Below, in pieces: positions 1 to 11,630 of a stretch of DNA of 64,000 bases (its first letter is position 1; each line of letters opens with the position of its first letter). The DNA comes from Bolinopsis microptera (lineage: Eukaryota > Ctenophora > Tentaculata > Lobata > Bolinopsidae). The notes beneath the pieces were generated by a model, which made no database searches, was not told the DNA's origin, and saw nothing but the letters and a program-made list of their open reading frames with translations. The translations under genes were made by a program, and so were the position numbers. The stretch lies in assembly GCF_026151205.1 (NCBI RefSeq), contig NC_087075.1, positions 4,952,858-5,016,857 on the forward strand. The letters run 5' to 3'.

Positions 1-347
1 GATATGACCTTGGCAGTGAAAACATAAATATGTTACAGAATTCAATGTTTTGGGCCCAAGTACAAAATTTGGTCAAGAATATGGTTGATGGAACCCTTTG
101 TGACCTAGAAAAACTGGTCTGAACTTGAAAAACTATTAAGAAGCTTCTCCAAAAACTCATTGAAAAAGTGTAACATAGAAATGTGTTACAAAATTCAATA
201 TCCAGGGCCCCCAACTTAACTGCTATATCTCAGGACCTGAATATGTTACAAAAATTCTGATTCAAGGGTGCCCTCAGTCAAAGGGTCTAGTTTTTGTCAG
301 TAGTTTCAGTTTTTCTTAAAATGTTACAGATTTCAATCTGGGGGCCC
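1..347. repeat. Degenerate tandem repeat left of the foldback element
   Basis: A motif of the form ATGTTACAGAATTCAAT followed by GGGCCC recurs near 30, 183, 247 and 320 with varied spacing, so this looks like a decayed tandem repeat. I see no exon here, although it could lie inside a downstream intron of the minus-strand HGS gene. Confidence 0.45.
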
Positions 348-3240
348 TAGTAAGGGGAAAAGTGGCATTCCGTTGGATTCGAATGTTCACAAGGATTTCT
401 CAACGGAATATGGTAGTTAGGACCCCTACGAACATAATTAGACTTGTTGCCAATTTTGTATCTCAACGGAAACACCACTTTTACCACTTTTTACCACCTT
501 TGTACCACCTTTCTGGTTTGCCAAATATCTTTAGTTGTGAACATCATAGAAGGCTGCAAATTAACCTAGAATGTTTATCTTATCAAGGAGTAAAACTTTT
601 GTATCAAAAGTTTTTACATCGGACAATCAGCTAATTGGATAATTACCAATTAGTTAATCACCAAAAAAAGTGAAAATTTTTTATTGGCTTAAAATGATTG
701 AAATCGTTTGAAACACGGAGAAATGTAGTTTTTAGAAAAACTTCAAAAATTTTTCACTTAAAATTTTTTTTCGAGACTTGAAAAAAAAGTTTGAAAATTT
801 GAAAATATTTTTTTCCGCCAAAAGTGATCGAATTGCATGAAACGTGGAAAAATGCCTTGCAGAAAAATTTCGAAGATTTTTAGATTGAGGAATACTAAAA
901 TCATCAATATTTGAAGTTGGAGTTCAGTAAATCTCGACATATTTTAGTAATTAGGAATAGCTTAGCGGAAAGGGCTGGACCTGAAAAAGGTTAACCACAC
1001 AATATTAGAGTTTCATAACTAATTAAAATACAGCTTTATCAAATTCCACATAAAGAAACAGCACAAAAGGACCATTTAAGATCGAACCGATTTTACCTGC
1101 TGTACTATCATTTTATTGATTTCAATGATCAAAACCTCTGTCAATCTTGCCAATCTATACCGGGTATCTGAATGTACCGGACCTCTTATTTACCTCTATA
1201 ATTAGACCCAGTTGTGCAAGAAATGCGATTTCTCACAGGGGTTTCTTTAAACTGTGCACTTTTTGTCACTCTCGCAACTCGCAAGAGGCCTGGTATTATA
1301 GGGGGGGGGGGGGGGGGGGGTATAGGAAGCGAGTGTAAATATACCTTCTATCATCCATTGTGGCTTTTTTGTATTGTGAATGCGCATGCCGCTTCGTTTG
1401 CTATGCCATATACCTCGAATAACCCCCATATGTCATTGCCAGGGTCGGGATAGAGCTGGAGATAGCATTGAAAAGTTGCTAGAAATAGCTAGATTTAGAG
1501 TAAACTGGTGGTAGCTGGGTGGTGCTAGCATGGATGTAGCAGAACGTAGATACACGGGGTTTCATTGGAGTTGGTTATTTTAATGGCCAAAGAGTGCCGG
1601 AACTAAAGTTACTTAAGATTGCAGTTTAGGGGCAGTGTAAACCACGGTGTAGTCAGGGACACAGAGCTACAGTGCAGGAGTACTGCAAAAGAACAGTGCA
1701 AGTGATACAGTCTGCAACAGTAAAACTCCGAAGAAGGAGATAAGATTGTGGCTGCAGAGGAGGAGAGTAGCTGGAACCTGATTGTGTTTGTGTTGAAAGA
1801 AGAGGAGGAAGAAGAGTTTCCTGCTCTGGTAACTGTATTTTTGGAAGAGGTGGGGTGAGAACTTATTTTCAAGCGACAAGGGTGGGCTGGAAGCAACCAG
1901 ATACAGCTATCCGACCTATTAAGATCACCGTCCTGAGCTTAACAGCATTTCATCAGAATCTTATGAAAACAGAGAGACTGACCCACTCTTTTTAGATCCA
2001 ACGAAACCCTTTATATAAATCGACTTTTCTGCATGAATTACTTCATGGTATCTTCTTATCAAGGCTACAGACCTTGCCGTACCGGATTTATTGATCAAAG
2101 TGAGTCTCTTTAGCCCTCTTCTTCTTTAGAGCTTTAGGTTAGTGATCAAACTCTTCGCTACTCGCTCTTCACTGGATCTATCAGGACAGATTCACATCTT
2201 TTTAGGTCTCAACCAGCCTTAGTTTTCCTGTTTTCATCATGTAGTACGTTCTGCTACCTCCATTTTAGCACCACCCAGCTTCCATCAGGCCTCTTGCGAG
2301 TTGCGAGAGTGATAAAAAGTGCACAGTTTAAAGAAACCCCTGTGAGAAATCGCATTTCTTGCACAACTGGGTCTAATTATAGAGGTAAATAAGAGGTCCG
2401 GTACATTCAGATACCCGGTATAGATTGGCAAGATTGACAGAGGTTTTGATCATTGAAATCAATAAAATGATAGTACAGCAGGTAAAATCGGTTCGATCTT
2501 AAATGGTCCTTTTGTGCTGTTTCTTTATGTGGAATTTGATAAAGCTGTATTGTAATTAGTTACGAAACTCTAATATTGTGTGGTTAACCTTTTTCAGGTC
2601 CAGCCCTTTCCGCTAAGCTATTCCTAATTACTAAAATATGTCGAGATTTACTGAACTCCAACTTCAAATATTGATGATTTTAGTATTCCTCAATCTAAAA
2701 ATCTTCGAAATTTTTCTGCAAGGCATTTTTCCACGTTTCATGCAATTCGATCACTTTTGGCGGAAAAAAATATTTTCAAATTTTCAAACTTTTTTTTCAA
2801 GTCTCGAAAAAAAATTTTAAGTGAAAAATTTTTGAAGTTTTTCTAAAAACTACATTTCTCCGTGTTTCAAACGATTTCAATCATTTTGAGCCAATAAAAA
2901 ATTTTCACTTTTTTTGGTGATTAACTAATTGGTAATTATCCAATTAGCTGATTGTCCAATGTAAAAATTTTTGATACAAAAGTTTTACTCCTTGATAAGA
3001 TAAACATTCTAGGTTAATTTTCAGCCTTCTACGACGTTCACAACTAAAGATATTTGGCAAACCAGAAAAGTGGTACAAAGGTGGTAAAAAGTGGTAAAAG
3101 TGGTGTTTCCGTTGAGATACAAAATTGGCAACAAGTCTAATTATGTTCGTAGGGGTCCTAACTACCATATTCCGTTGAGAAATCCTTGTGAACATTCAAA
3201 TCCAACGGAACCCTTAAATCGACCACTTTTCCCCTTACTA
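348..3240. mobile_element. Large foldback element (long inverted repeats)
   Basis: Two arms of about 945 bp (348-1291 and 2286-3240) are nearly perfect reverse complements. The termini read TAGTAAGGGGAAAA on the left and its complement on the right, both flanked by CCC, which could be a 3-bp target duplication (or TA, if TA is counted outside). Shorter inverted similarity continues inside (about 1508-1545 against 2244-2282), and the left inner side carries an extra insertion with a 19-bp G run (about 1302-1320). The identical 60-codon frames at 758-940 (minus) and 2638-2820 (plus) are only the two arms read on opposite strands. No transposase is visible in the roughly 1-kb centre (1292-2285), so this is a non-autonomous foldback or MITE-like element of unassigned superfamily. 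Confidence 0.8.
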
Positions 3241-3923
3241 CCCAGAAGTAAAGAGTGGGAAAAATGTAACAAAACCACCAACCAGGTTTGAACACAAATT
3301 ATAATTTGAATTAGATCGCTTAAAGTTGATCCTTAAAGTTGTAATCATCGCCAGAGACCCATGCGGCATGCCATGCAGTCACAACTTTTATAACAGTGAA
3401 TAGTTGATCTGTCCTTCCTCACCCTAGGTTCTCCTGAAGATAGTCCTGAAGATGATCCAACTAGAACTGAGATAAGCACGGTAGGTACCAGCTCTAAAAC
3501 TTGGGGTCTATTATACATGACTATAATGCTGCTGAATGCTAAACAGCATATTTTTTAACCACATGCAGGACACTTTCAAAATCAACGTAGCTAATCGTTT
3601 TTTTTTGCACTTAAGGACACACAAAATCCTAAATTTTGCAGTGCGACCCTCTAGTCTCAGAAAATTGGTTGCAGGTCCCTCTTTTTTATTGACTCACCTC
3701 AAAATTGAGTTTCAATCGAGAGAACTCACATTAATCAGGGTTTTAATAAGTAAACGGGAATCTTGTAAGATGGGAAAATGCAAATGGAAATGCCCAAAAA
3801 ATAGCTAAGAACATTTATCGGTTCTGATAAATTGAAACAAGAAAATTCAAAGCAAAGTAAATCTTGCGGTAAATTTGAAATTAACCTTTACATTTTAAGA
3901 AATTAAGTTCAAATTCAACGTAC
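3241..3923. other. Non-coding stretch, likely HGS intron
   Basis: This lies between the foldback element and the last visible HGS exon. I searched the minus strand for a FYVE finger (paired Cys with an R-H-H-C core) and saw none. A short plus-strand interval at 3435-3480 is bounded by AG and GTAGGT and reads SPEDSPEDDPTRTEIS, but nothing supports it as an exon. Confidence 0.4.
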
Positions 3924-5976
3924 CCTGGCAGCATCAAAGATATCTTCAGAGTTGTTCAACTCAGGGAACTGGAAACCTTCTACCTTCAGCGCATCAAACG
4001 CCTCCTTCACAGAGTTGTAACGGTATTCTCCTTTAAAGACTTCATTCCAGGAAGCCACCAGGGACAGCACTTTAGTTCGCACTGTGGCATAACCGGTCTG
4101 AAATAGTGCATCTTGTTGCTTTTGAATGCGTATCTTGGACGATTCAAGAGTGACTTAGTATTAGTGTTTACTTAAATTTTGACAGTAATTTCATGCTTGG
4201 AGAAAGAAAATTTATAAGAAATTTACAAGAGTGGGCATTACTTTATTGAATACACAAGACTTGAGATCCTGAGGATAGCTTAAGTTTAGAAATAATAGAA
4301 TTAAATGAATACAATTTCAATGCTTTTCGAATTTGGAGGTAGGAGATATTACTATACCATGAACTGATGAAAGGCCCAGCATAAACCGAAGAAAAAGAAT
4401 TATTGGTACTTTCTAGCCTCAATGCGATTACAGATTATATATATCAATTGCAAGATTGCAGGCTTCAAAGAATAGGAAATAGCGTCCAATCCCGTCTTAA
4501 ATCTTAATAACCTATGTATAATGTTTTAGAATGTAAGGAAAAGGACCCAATCACTGAATCACTTGATAAACTTGAGGTAGCATTTTTCAAAGCGGTCTTG
4601 TGCAATGTACATAAGGTTATGCTCGGGCTGATTTTTCATCTATCTTCCAAAGTAGTCTATAATCAATGGTACATACTGCTCAAATCACCACTGCACCAAA
4701 TCAGATTCAAGATTGCAAGAATAAAATGCTTTATTAAAATAAACACACTCACCCTGACAAGCTCTTTCAGTTCCTCTAGAAACTCATACTGGGTGACTTG
4801 CTCGTGCATTGGCTGTCCACAGTTCTTAACCAGGCATTCCAGTACTAGCAGAGAGTTCATTACAACTTGGGAGTTCCTGTGAAACAGGAGCTTGCGTATT
4901 GCTGATAGGGCCGAGCTTGTTGAGATCTGGGGGTGATGGTAGAAGTGAAGATGAAGTCTATTTCCATGGTAATTACATCAGTTTTAGAATAAGAGATACT
5001 TCGTTAGTATACAGCTCACTTATTACTTAATGGAGTCATGTAATTTCCATGATCTGAGCTGACATGACAGTTGGAATTTTTGAAGTTAAATTTGGATGTG
5101 AAATGAAAGTGAAGTGGAATGGAATTCAAGGAATACAAGGAATACAAATTTGAAATCTTTAAAAGCTTCAAGAGTAACTGTCAAGGTAATATTAATATCA
5201 TAACGCCATTTCTCGCCCCACTCCATGATAATAATATTAACCAAGAATGAAATTTCACGATACTTAGACTTGTTTTTATTTAATTAACTTAGATTTTACT
5301 TTCTAGATTTAATATTAATACAATTTACTAAAGAAAGAAAGATTTTGAAAAGAATAATTTTGTTTACAGTCCCCTTTTTGTTGCTTGAGCCAGGCCACTT
5401 TGAACTCGTTGTTGCGTGAGAAGACTGTGAAATGTAACATAAAGTGAAATGTAACATGAAGTGAAATATGAAATGTGAAGTGAAATGTGGTGCGAAATGT
5501 TAGGTGAAATATGAAACGTAAAGCGAAATGCGGAGTGAAATGTGAAATTTGGTGCTTAATGTAAAGTGAAATATGAAACGTAAAGTGAAATGCGAAATGT
5601 AAAGTGAAATGTGAAGTGAAATGCGAAATGTAAAGTGAAATGTCAAGTGAAATGTGGAATGTAAGTTTACGTACCTCTTGCTGCCTAACAAGGTCGCACA
5701 TAGCCAGCATGCCCATCCAATCTGGCTCCGTGACCTGCTCATCTGTTGCTTTACCTGCAAAATACCTTTATCAGTGATAAAACAACACACTGACAACTCA
5801 CTTTGTATTTCAAAAATGTATAATTTGGATCGGTACAGATTACCACATTAAGGTATTAATTTATTAATCAATTTTGTGTCTACGATCCTGTTTGATAACA
5901 ATAATTTTGAAAGGTTGTAAAAACACTTTTACTTACTGAGTAATCTCTCGAATGTAGATCCACCAAAAATAGGCAT
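3924..5976 (-). CDS. HGS: HRS/HGS ESCRT-0 subunit, VHS-domain 5' exons (partial)
   Basis: HRS recognises ubiquitinated cargo on endosomes and starts ESCRT sorting. Four minus-strand coding exons join in phase: 5937-5976 (start ATG at 5976, MPIFGGSTFERLL), 5675-5754 (KATDEQVTEPDW, CDLVRQQE), 4753-4926 (LECLVKNCGQPMHEQV, EELKELV) and 3924-4097 (KVLSLVASWNEVFKGEYR, KVEGFQFPEL). They total 468 nt (156 residues) and cover a complete VHS domain in the order of vertebrate HGS, whose matching stretches are TFERLLDKAT, VVKNCGQTVHDEV and MKVEGHVFPEF. The match to HGS is better than to STAM, TOM1 or GGA because of the TFERLL start and the KVEG.FPE end. All donors and acceptors are GT-AG. The FYVE, UIM and coiled-coil exons are not found down to position 1, so the gene either continues past the window through a long repeat-filled intron or is truncated. 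The start is chosen by homology and because an AG acceptor lies just upstream. Confidence 0.88.
4098..4752 (-). other. HGS intron 3
   Basis: This intron separates exons 3 and 4, is bounded by GTGAGT and TTTCAG on the minus strand, and joins phase 0 to phase 0. No other feature was seen in it. Confidence 0.6.
5425..5665. repeat. Degenerate AGTGAAATGT minisatellite in HGS intron 2
   Basis: About 24 imperfect copies of a roughly 10-bp AGTGAAATGT/AAATGTGAAG motif end only about 10 bp from the donor of HGS exon 2. The long minus-strand open frames here (periodic HFTFHISL peptides) are by-products of the repeat, not genes. Confidence 0.75.
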
Positions 5977-6975
5977 CCTAGTTGGCTACAAAGTATGTTT
6001 AATGTTTATAAGATGATAGGTAGCAATCTAAAGGATACCAACAGTATTTATAAAGAATGAAATTGTAGTTAGATGGTATAAACATAATCTTTCTTATTTT
6101 TATATTAAACTAATTTATTCGCCAAAGCCTGAACATAAACTATTATATTAGGTAATTCTAAATTCTGATACGTCGTAAATCTGTAAAACTGAAAAATTAT
6201 TAGTTGCCTTAATAAGTACACATTTTCACGGTCTTTTAACTTTGTGTGACCTCAATTCCAGGCTCTTATTATACTGAGGGTCCTGACTCCTAGTACAGAG
6301 CTTAAAAGATCATGTCCACTGGAATAGGGAGGAAAATGCAGCTGCTAACCAGTAAATATTGAACAATTTGCCGTAAAATGAGTTAACACTTAATAACTAA
6401 ACTTCTCTTTGTCAAAAGAATGATAGATCCAGGACCAGTGTTGACTGTTCGTGATTCCAGCTGCCTGTGATTCTGAGAGATTTGTCAAATGGCTTCATCA
6501 CAATGTCCCTGCCACCATCTGGTTCCCTTAACTGAGGGTTCTAAACTGACAGCCATTGTTTATCTTTAAAGTAGCCTCACTCCCATCTTCATCCCACCTG
6601 TTACCAGTCGCAACTTACTTTAAATTCAAGGCTCATGTATATTTCCACTCTTTTCCACCTATATTATATTCTTATTAATTTAACACTGTTTCCTTTATTT
6701 ACAACCCTCTTGATCTTCTGTCCTATGGCACCAGCCCCATGTGAATAAACTAGGTTTTAAGACCCTGCAGCACCTCTAAAGATAAAAATAAATAGCCATG
6801 GGCAATAACGAAGTTATAACAGTGCTAATTTGAACTAGATTCACTCTTCACAGCACCTGTGCTCTTAGTTTCAATAAATAGCGATTTCCACCCTCATACT
6901 TCACTGCGTAGAGTGGGTATTTAAGTCTGTTCTTTCGCCACATTTTAGTTGCGTTGTACATTTTTTGTTTCAACT
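5977..6975. promoter_or_regulatory. Head-to-head intergenic region between HGS and the RNase T2 gene
   Basis: About 1 kb separates the two divergent start codons, so this stretch should contain both promoters. I see no clear TATA or initiator pair and no other gene. AG acceptor-like sites (TTTGTAG on the minus strand near 5985, ACATTTTAG on the plus strand near 6949) lie 9 to 30 bp upstream of each ATG. They could mark 5'-UTR introns or spliced-leader addition. Confidence 0.45.
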
Positions 6976-8290
6976 ATGATAGGAAAGCTCTCTCTTCTTG
7001 TCCTTTTTGGATTTTTGGTGGGTTTTACTTAGCAGTTATTTATATTAATCAGTTATTTAGAATATATATTCGCATTTAATATTATTATTATTTATATTAA
7101 ATTTACATAATATAATATCGAATTGGCGGTATAGTAATATGTAATCAACTATCAAGAATCCAAACATTACACTGATTTTACAATGCACCCCAGGCTGTTG
7201 GTGAATCTTACAATTACTTCAATTTGGTGAGACAATGGACCCCAAACATGTGCTACAAAGCCAAGAAGTCTTGTAGGAACATGCCTTCATATGTCAGTGA
7301 ATGGACAATACACGGACTGTGGCCATCATACAATGAATATGATTGGCCAGAAGACTGCCAGAATCACTGTGTGTAAGTATTTTCCAAGCATTTTTTCCTG
7401 CTTGAATAATTGTACGATGAAATGACAATCCAATCAAATTTCTATTGAGTTCAATAATCTCCTCACTCTACACCTGTACAGGCTCCGATCCTCAGAAATC
7501 TCTCACCTTGAAAGAGAGATGAACCGTGAGTGGCCCACCTCCTACTCAAGACAAAACTATGGTTTCTGGAGGCACGAATACTGCAAGCACGGAACTTGTT
7601 GTACTGACAAGTTCAGAACTGCTGGTGGGTTTTGCAAAGTTTTGTTCTGTGTACAATAATTACAACATCTTTAGACATTGTACTAGGGTAACTCAGGAAA
7701 ATGCATCAATTAGAATTAAACCTTGAGACTCAATGACCCAAATGTCAAAAGTATTGAATACACAACATGAGGTATTAAAGGTTATTTGCCCAATTATTAA
7801 CCCAATAAAACAACCCCCAGCGGACTACTTTAAAGGAGCCCTCAACCTTCACCAGAAGTATGATATGGATCGTGCCCTAAGAAATGGTGGAATAGTCCCT
7901 TCAACTGCTAAAGCATACCGTGTGTCTGATTTCGATAGAGCACTCAAGACTGCTTTTGGTGTAAGCAAGGTTGGGTACTGGTGCAGGTATGCTTTAAATC
8001 GATATTTCTCCTAGTCTTGGTCCTTCACAAAGCTATTAAATCGTATGAAATATATCTGGTATTAATATAAATTAGGGCAAATTACATGAGAATGGTTGAT
8101 AATAGGGATAATTAATCTAACTAACAACTCCAGGTTTGCTAAAGATAACAAGGGGATATACAGACAGCTTCTCTGGCAGGTCAGCTTGTGTATCAGCAAG
8201 AGTCTCAATGTGGTGGAGTGCCCCGCTGATGATGATGGTGCTTGTAACCGAAACAAACCTGTCCTTTACCTTCCTTATAGTGTTTTATAA
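6976..8290 (+). CDS. RNASET2: Secreted ribonuclease T2 (complete, 5 exons)
   Basis: RNase T2 enzymes cut single-stranded RNA using two conserved histidine motifs and act in lysosomes or outside the cell. Exons are 6976-7017, 7194-7372, 7482-7624, 7821-7986 and 8134-8290; every GT-AG junction keeps frame and the total of 687 nt gives 228 residues plus stop. Exon 1 encodes a hydrophobic signal peptide (MIGKLSLLVLFGFL). Exon 2 holds the CAS1 motif WTIHGLWPS (His about residue 54) with nearby paired Cys. Exon 3 holds CAS2, FWRHEYCKHGTC (residues about 108-119), including both catalytic-site histidines and the acidic residue. Exon 4 reads YFKGALNLHQKYDM and GGIVPSTAKAY, typical of the family, and exon 5 gives the C-terminal LLWQVSLCI and Cys pair. 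Length and order match animal RNase T2, and no disabling mutation is seen. A potential AATAAA signal lies at 8591. Confidence 0.92.
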
Positions 8291-8717
8291 TTGGTTCCTC
8301 TACCTTTTTAGAGATATTCGAACATGTTGCTACCATTTCAGAGTTTTATTTGTAAATTTTGACGTTAAAATTATATAAAGTATAGTACTATGTTTAACTA
8401 CCCTTTTCAACGTGTGCGACAAGGCACACTGCTGGGTTAATCGTAAGTCATCTCAGCTTCCATTGTGATATATTACACATATCTAGTCGATAAAAGATAA
8501 AGTTAAGTTAAGTTAAGTTAAGTAAAATGTATGACATCACATCATCACACATGTCTACAAAATGTCATCGTACTATGTGGAAAAATATACAATAAATATT
8601 TCCCCACAAACATTAATTATTTATCTAATACATAATTTTTTTAAATGTATCAAAACATTATCCTATTTTAAGACCTAATTAAACTTCTCAGTGGAATTAA
8701 GATTATAAATCGCTACT
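8291..8717. other. RNase T2 3' flank
   Basis: AT-rich sequence with a short TTAAG repeat (about 8503-8523) and AATAAA at 8591-8596. No gene is seen before the Penelope fragment. Confidence 0.5.
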
Positions 8718-9641
8718 TTGCCACATAAGGATGAAACCAAAGATAATCGTTATGTTTCTCTTTATTACAAACAAACTATTGAGCATATCATTGGTAAGCA
8801 GGTATCCATAACAATAGCTCACAGAAGGGACAACAACATCGCAGATGAAATGTTCAAGAGGCGGAGATTTGCGACAACACCTGCTGACTCAGCACCCAAC
8901 TCCATCAATACGGCAGACATAACATCACAAGCTTGCAATAGACCTCGCTGTCTTACATGCAAGCTAACTAGTGGAACAGCAAATGGTACTTTGACAGTAA
9001 ACAAACAGATTATCAGAATTGACATGCGGCTTAACTGTAGTAATGAAAACGTGATTTATGTAGCCCAATGTAAACTGTGCGATAGTGGCTTCTATTTCGG
9101 CCAAACCTGGTTGACTTTGAGCACACAAATCAAAAGCCACAGGGCAGCTTTTAAACCAAGTTGTTACACTAAATCGGCCCTTTCCATGCACATATCTGAA
9201 ATGCACAAAGACAAACTTTCTGAGAAATTAAGCAATTTTAATTTGGGTATTATTAAACAATGTAGTAGAGAGGAACTTAACATGTTTGAAGATATTTATA
9301 TCGAGAAATTTAAAGCGAGGATTATTGGGTTAAATAGGGGGCAAAGTTACCGGGAATTAGGTCCGATGTTTGGCTATTTTTACCCTTTACACTTACACAC
9401 ACTCTCTCTTAGGTTATTAGCAGTAAAGTGTACTTTTAGCTTGCGAACATGTTTCCTCCTTTTAACTTCCTATCTCAGTTCAGTCTTACTCTGTACGTTT
9501 TGTAGTTGTTTTGGCCCACTCCATGATTTCGCAGTAGTTGCCTTATTTACATTACCTACTTCGTACATTTTCCTAGTGACATTTCCTTTGAATTTTGCTT
9601 TTATACTTTCGGAATGTTTTTTGAATCTTGCTATTTTTTGA
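8718..9641 (+). mobile_element. Penelope-like element, GIY-YIG endonuclease remnant
   Basis: A 307-codon open frame without an ATG at its start (it opens at TTG) encodes the C-terminal part of a Penelope-like retroelement. A Cys cluster RPRCLTCK is followed by a GIY-YIG nuclease core: NVIYVAQCKLC, then GFYFGQTWLTL, then the IKSHR helix, the HISEMH histidines and MFEDIYIEKF with the catalytic Glu. In this family the nuclease follows a reverse transcriptase, but no RT motif lies upstream before the RNase T2 gene, so the copy is 5'-truncated. The family-like part ends about 9350; the hydrophobic tail beyond it may be fortuitous. A host gene of GIY-YIG type is less likely given the CxxC linker and truncation. 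Confidence 0.8.
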
Positions 9642-11019
9642 ATCTTGCTATTGAATACTGAACAGAATTCAAATAGAGCAGCTAAGTTGTTTATAAGGCG
9701 GAGACACTTTGGTCGCCAGCGGGGTCGTACCACGGGTCGTACCACGATCGGGTACTTGAGGCGTGTTTGGCAGGCTATTTACCCCGAAATAATAACTCGT
9801 GGTAAATAGGCACGCGAGATTTCGTGGGCACTAGCTTGTCGCGGCCGCTGGAAAATGTTTTCTCAGAGAAGATTTTGAGTACTTGTCGTAGCGCGCAGGA
9901 ACCTTCTTGTGTGAAGTAGACCTAATTTTATGTCATTTTCGTTTTAATTTTTTACGCGCGCACGAAGCGCTAGTTTTAGTCTTTTCAAAACTTTCAAATA
10001 GGGGGAGTATCATATTTTACCTTTAAGTTATTATATTCATAGACATGTCTGAGTGGTTATGTTTTGTTGTTTCACACACACTCATTCCCTTAGCATGTAA
10101 ATACAACAAGGATGTAAATATAGAGGATTCAGGTGAACGGAACGAGAGCTAACCCTGAAGGGCAGGTAGTGTAATGTTTAGCTTATTTTGGTTTCTATGT
10201 AGTAGTTTCAGTTTCTTTGTAGTAGTTCCTTTAGTCCTAGGTTTGTAGTTTTGGGGTTACTACTTTCTAACATACTTTCTTATATTTAGAGGGTTGTTTT
10301 TAGTTCTAGTGAGTGTCTGCTCCTGTAAGAGTGAAAGCCAGACAAGTCAAGTTCCAGTGTGTGTGTGTGTCACGGGGACCACACAGAATAACCTAAAGAG
10401 AAGATCTAGTGTTTGTGAGTAAGGGAATATCACAACACGTTCACATCACTACTGGGGAAGTGATAGAAGAATTAGTTTCTAAGAAGTTAGAAGAAGTTAG
10501 AAGAAGTAGTTTATAAGAAGTTTGAACTGTTATTAAGAAGGATTTACAGTTTTGGGAAGATTTGTTTGTAATCACATTACCACACCACTCACGAGGTTAA
10601 GTCAAGAAAACAACAAATTTTTTTTCAAGAAAACAAGTGAGTGAGAGTTGTGTTTGAGGTCTGTGTAGAGTAACGTGCAGTGATAGTGAGTGCAGCGTAA
10701 GTGTGCTAACCCATTACCAATTTGTTAACAATTCATTTACTGACCCCTTTAACCAATTGTTACCAATTTAGTTACTAACCCAAATTACAACTTGTTTTTA
10801 CTTTGTCTCCCGTGATTGATCAAAATACACAATTTAACAGTTTATTGATAATTGATTTCAAATTTCCCGCTAGATGATTCATCGATCCTGTTGATGGCGG
10901 TAAGCCGAAACTAGTCGAGACTCTACGGATCATCCCGAGATACCTTGTATCACTGCTTATGCTCAATGATATCTAAAAAATATCTTTATTACTGATATAA
11001 CTGGCTCACTCAATTCTTA
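9642..11019 (+). other. Probable Penelope 3' or pLTR-like tail
   Basis: No protein is recognised. The stretch has GC-rich patches (9700-9990), short GT repeats near 10357 and a purine-rich part with AGAAGTTAGAAG repeats (10480-10530). It ends with the hammerhead-like motif near 10874-10934, on the same strand as the Penelope fragment, which suggests that it is 3' element sequence or the terminal repeat of a second copy. Confidence 0.35.
10874..10934 (+). ncRNA. Hammerhead-ribozyme-like motif with a mutated core
   Basis: The sequence CTGTTGA (10888-10894) is followed by a GGC/GCC stem-loop (10896-10906), then GAAAC, a two-base loop and GTC (10907-10916). This is the layout of minimal type I hammerheads known from Penelope-like elements: core CUGANGA, stem II, GAAAC, tiny stem III, GUC cleavage site. 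An outer stem pairs GATGATTC (10874-10881) with GGATCATC (10927-10934). The core has T where the essential A of CUGA is expected, and a T lies between core and stem II, so this copy is probably inactive. Confidence 0.42.
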
Positions 11020-11630
11020 CTAAAACCTCATTAGAAAAATTCCAAAAAAACAATCATTTGTAATACTTTTAGAAATCATATCTATCTTATATCCTTCTAA
11101 TTTAATTTTAAAACCTAAAACTGTCACAGAGTTCTTGACGTCCGGAGGGAGTTTGTTCCAATATGGAATAACTCGCTCCGGGAGAAAAGACTTCTGGATA
11201 TTCTTGACCTTAGTCACACTTTTACTACATCTATTGGATGAAACCAGATTAAGACCTGATCTGCTTGGTCTGAACAAGTCTGAACCATAATCAGTCATAC
11301 CATTAATTACCTTAAAAGCTTCAATAAGGTCTCCACGTATTCGCCGCTCTGCCAGCGTTGTCAAATTGAGGATTTCCAGTCTACGGCTGTAAGGAAGAGT
11401 ACCCACCTCATCAATAAGACGGGTAAACCGCCTCTGGACGCTCTCCAGCTCCAAAACAGTCCCCCAACTTCCATGAGCCGCAGGTGGATTCCACAATTGG
11501 ACACAATACTCAAGATGAGGTCTTATTAAAGCTTTATATATAGCAATGAGCAATCATAACAACCTTTTCTCTAATAACTAAATTCCTTACAATCCAACAA
11601 ATCATACGATTTGCCTTAGTCAGATTTCCT
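11020..11630 (-). pseudogene. Non-LTR retrotransposon RT C-terminal fragment
   Basis: The minus-strand frame 11020-11553 encodes the end of a LINE ORF2: YKALIRPHLEYCVQLWNP, then RRFTRLIDEVGTLPYSRR, then FLPERVIPYWNKLPPDVK. Upstream codons (KANRMICWIVRNLVIRE, to about 11630) continue in another frame after a small insertion near 11545, so it is frameshifted. The endonuclease and the catalytic RT core are missing (5' truncation). A second copy of the same family is at 12905-13489. Confidence 0.85.

Noticed and set aside
758-2820. Identical 60-codon frames on opposite strands as a duplicated small gene
   Set aside because: They are the arms of the foldback element, AT-rich and without any family resemblance.
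3435-3480. Plus-strand microexon reading SPEDSPEDDPTRT
   Set aside because: Bounded by AG and GTAGGT but isolated, with no partner exons on that strand and in an apparent intron of a minus-strand gene.
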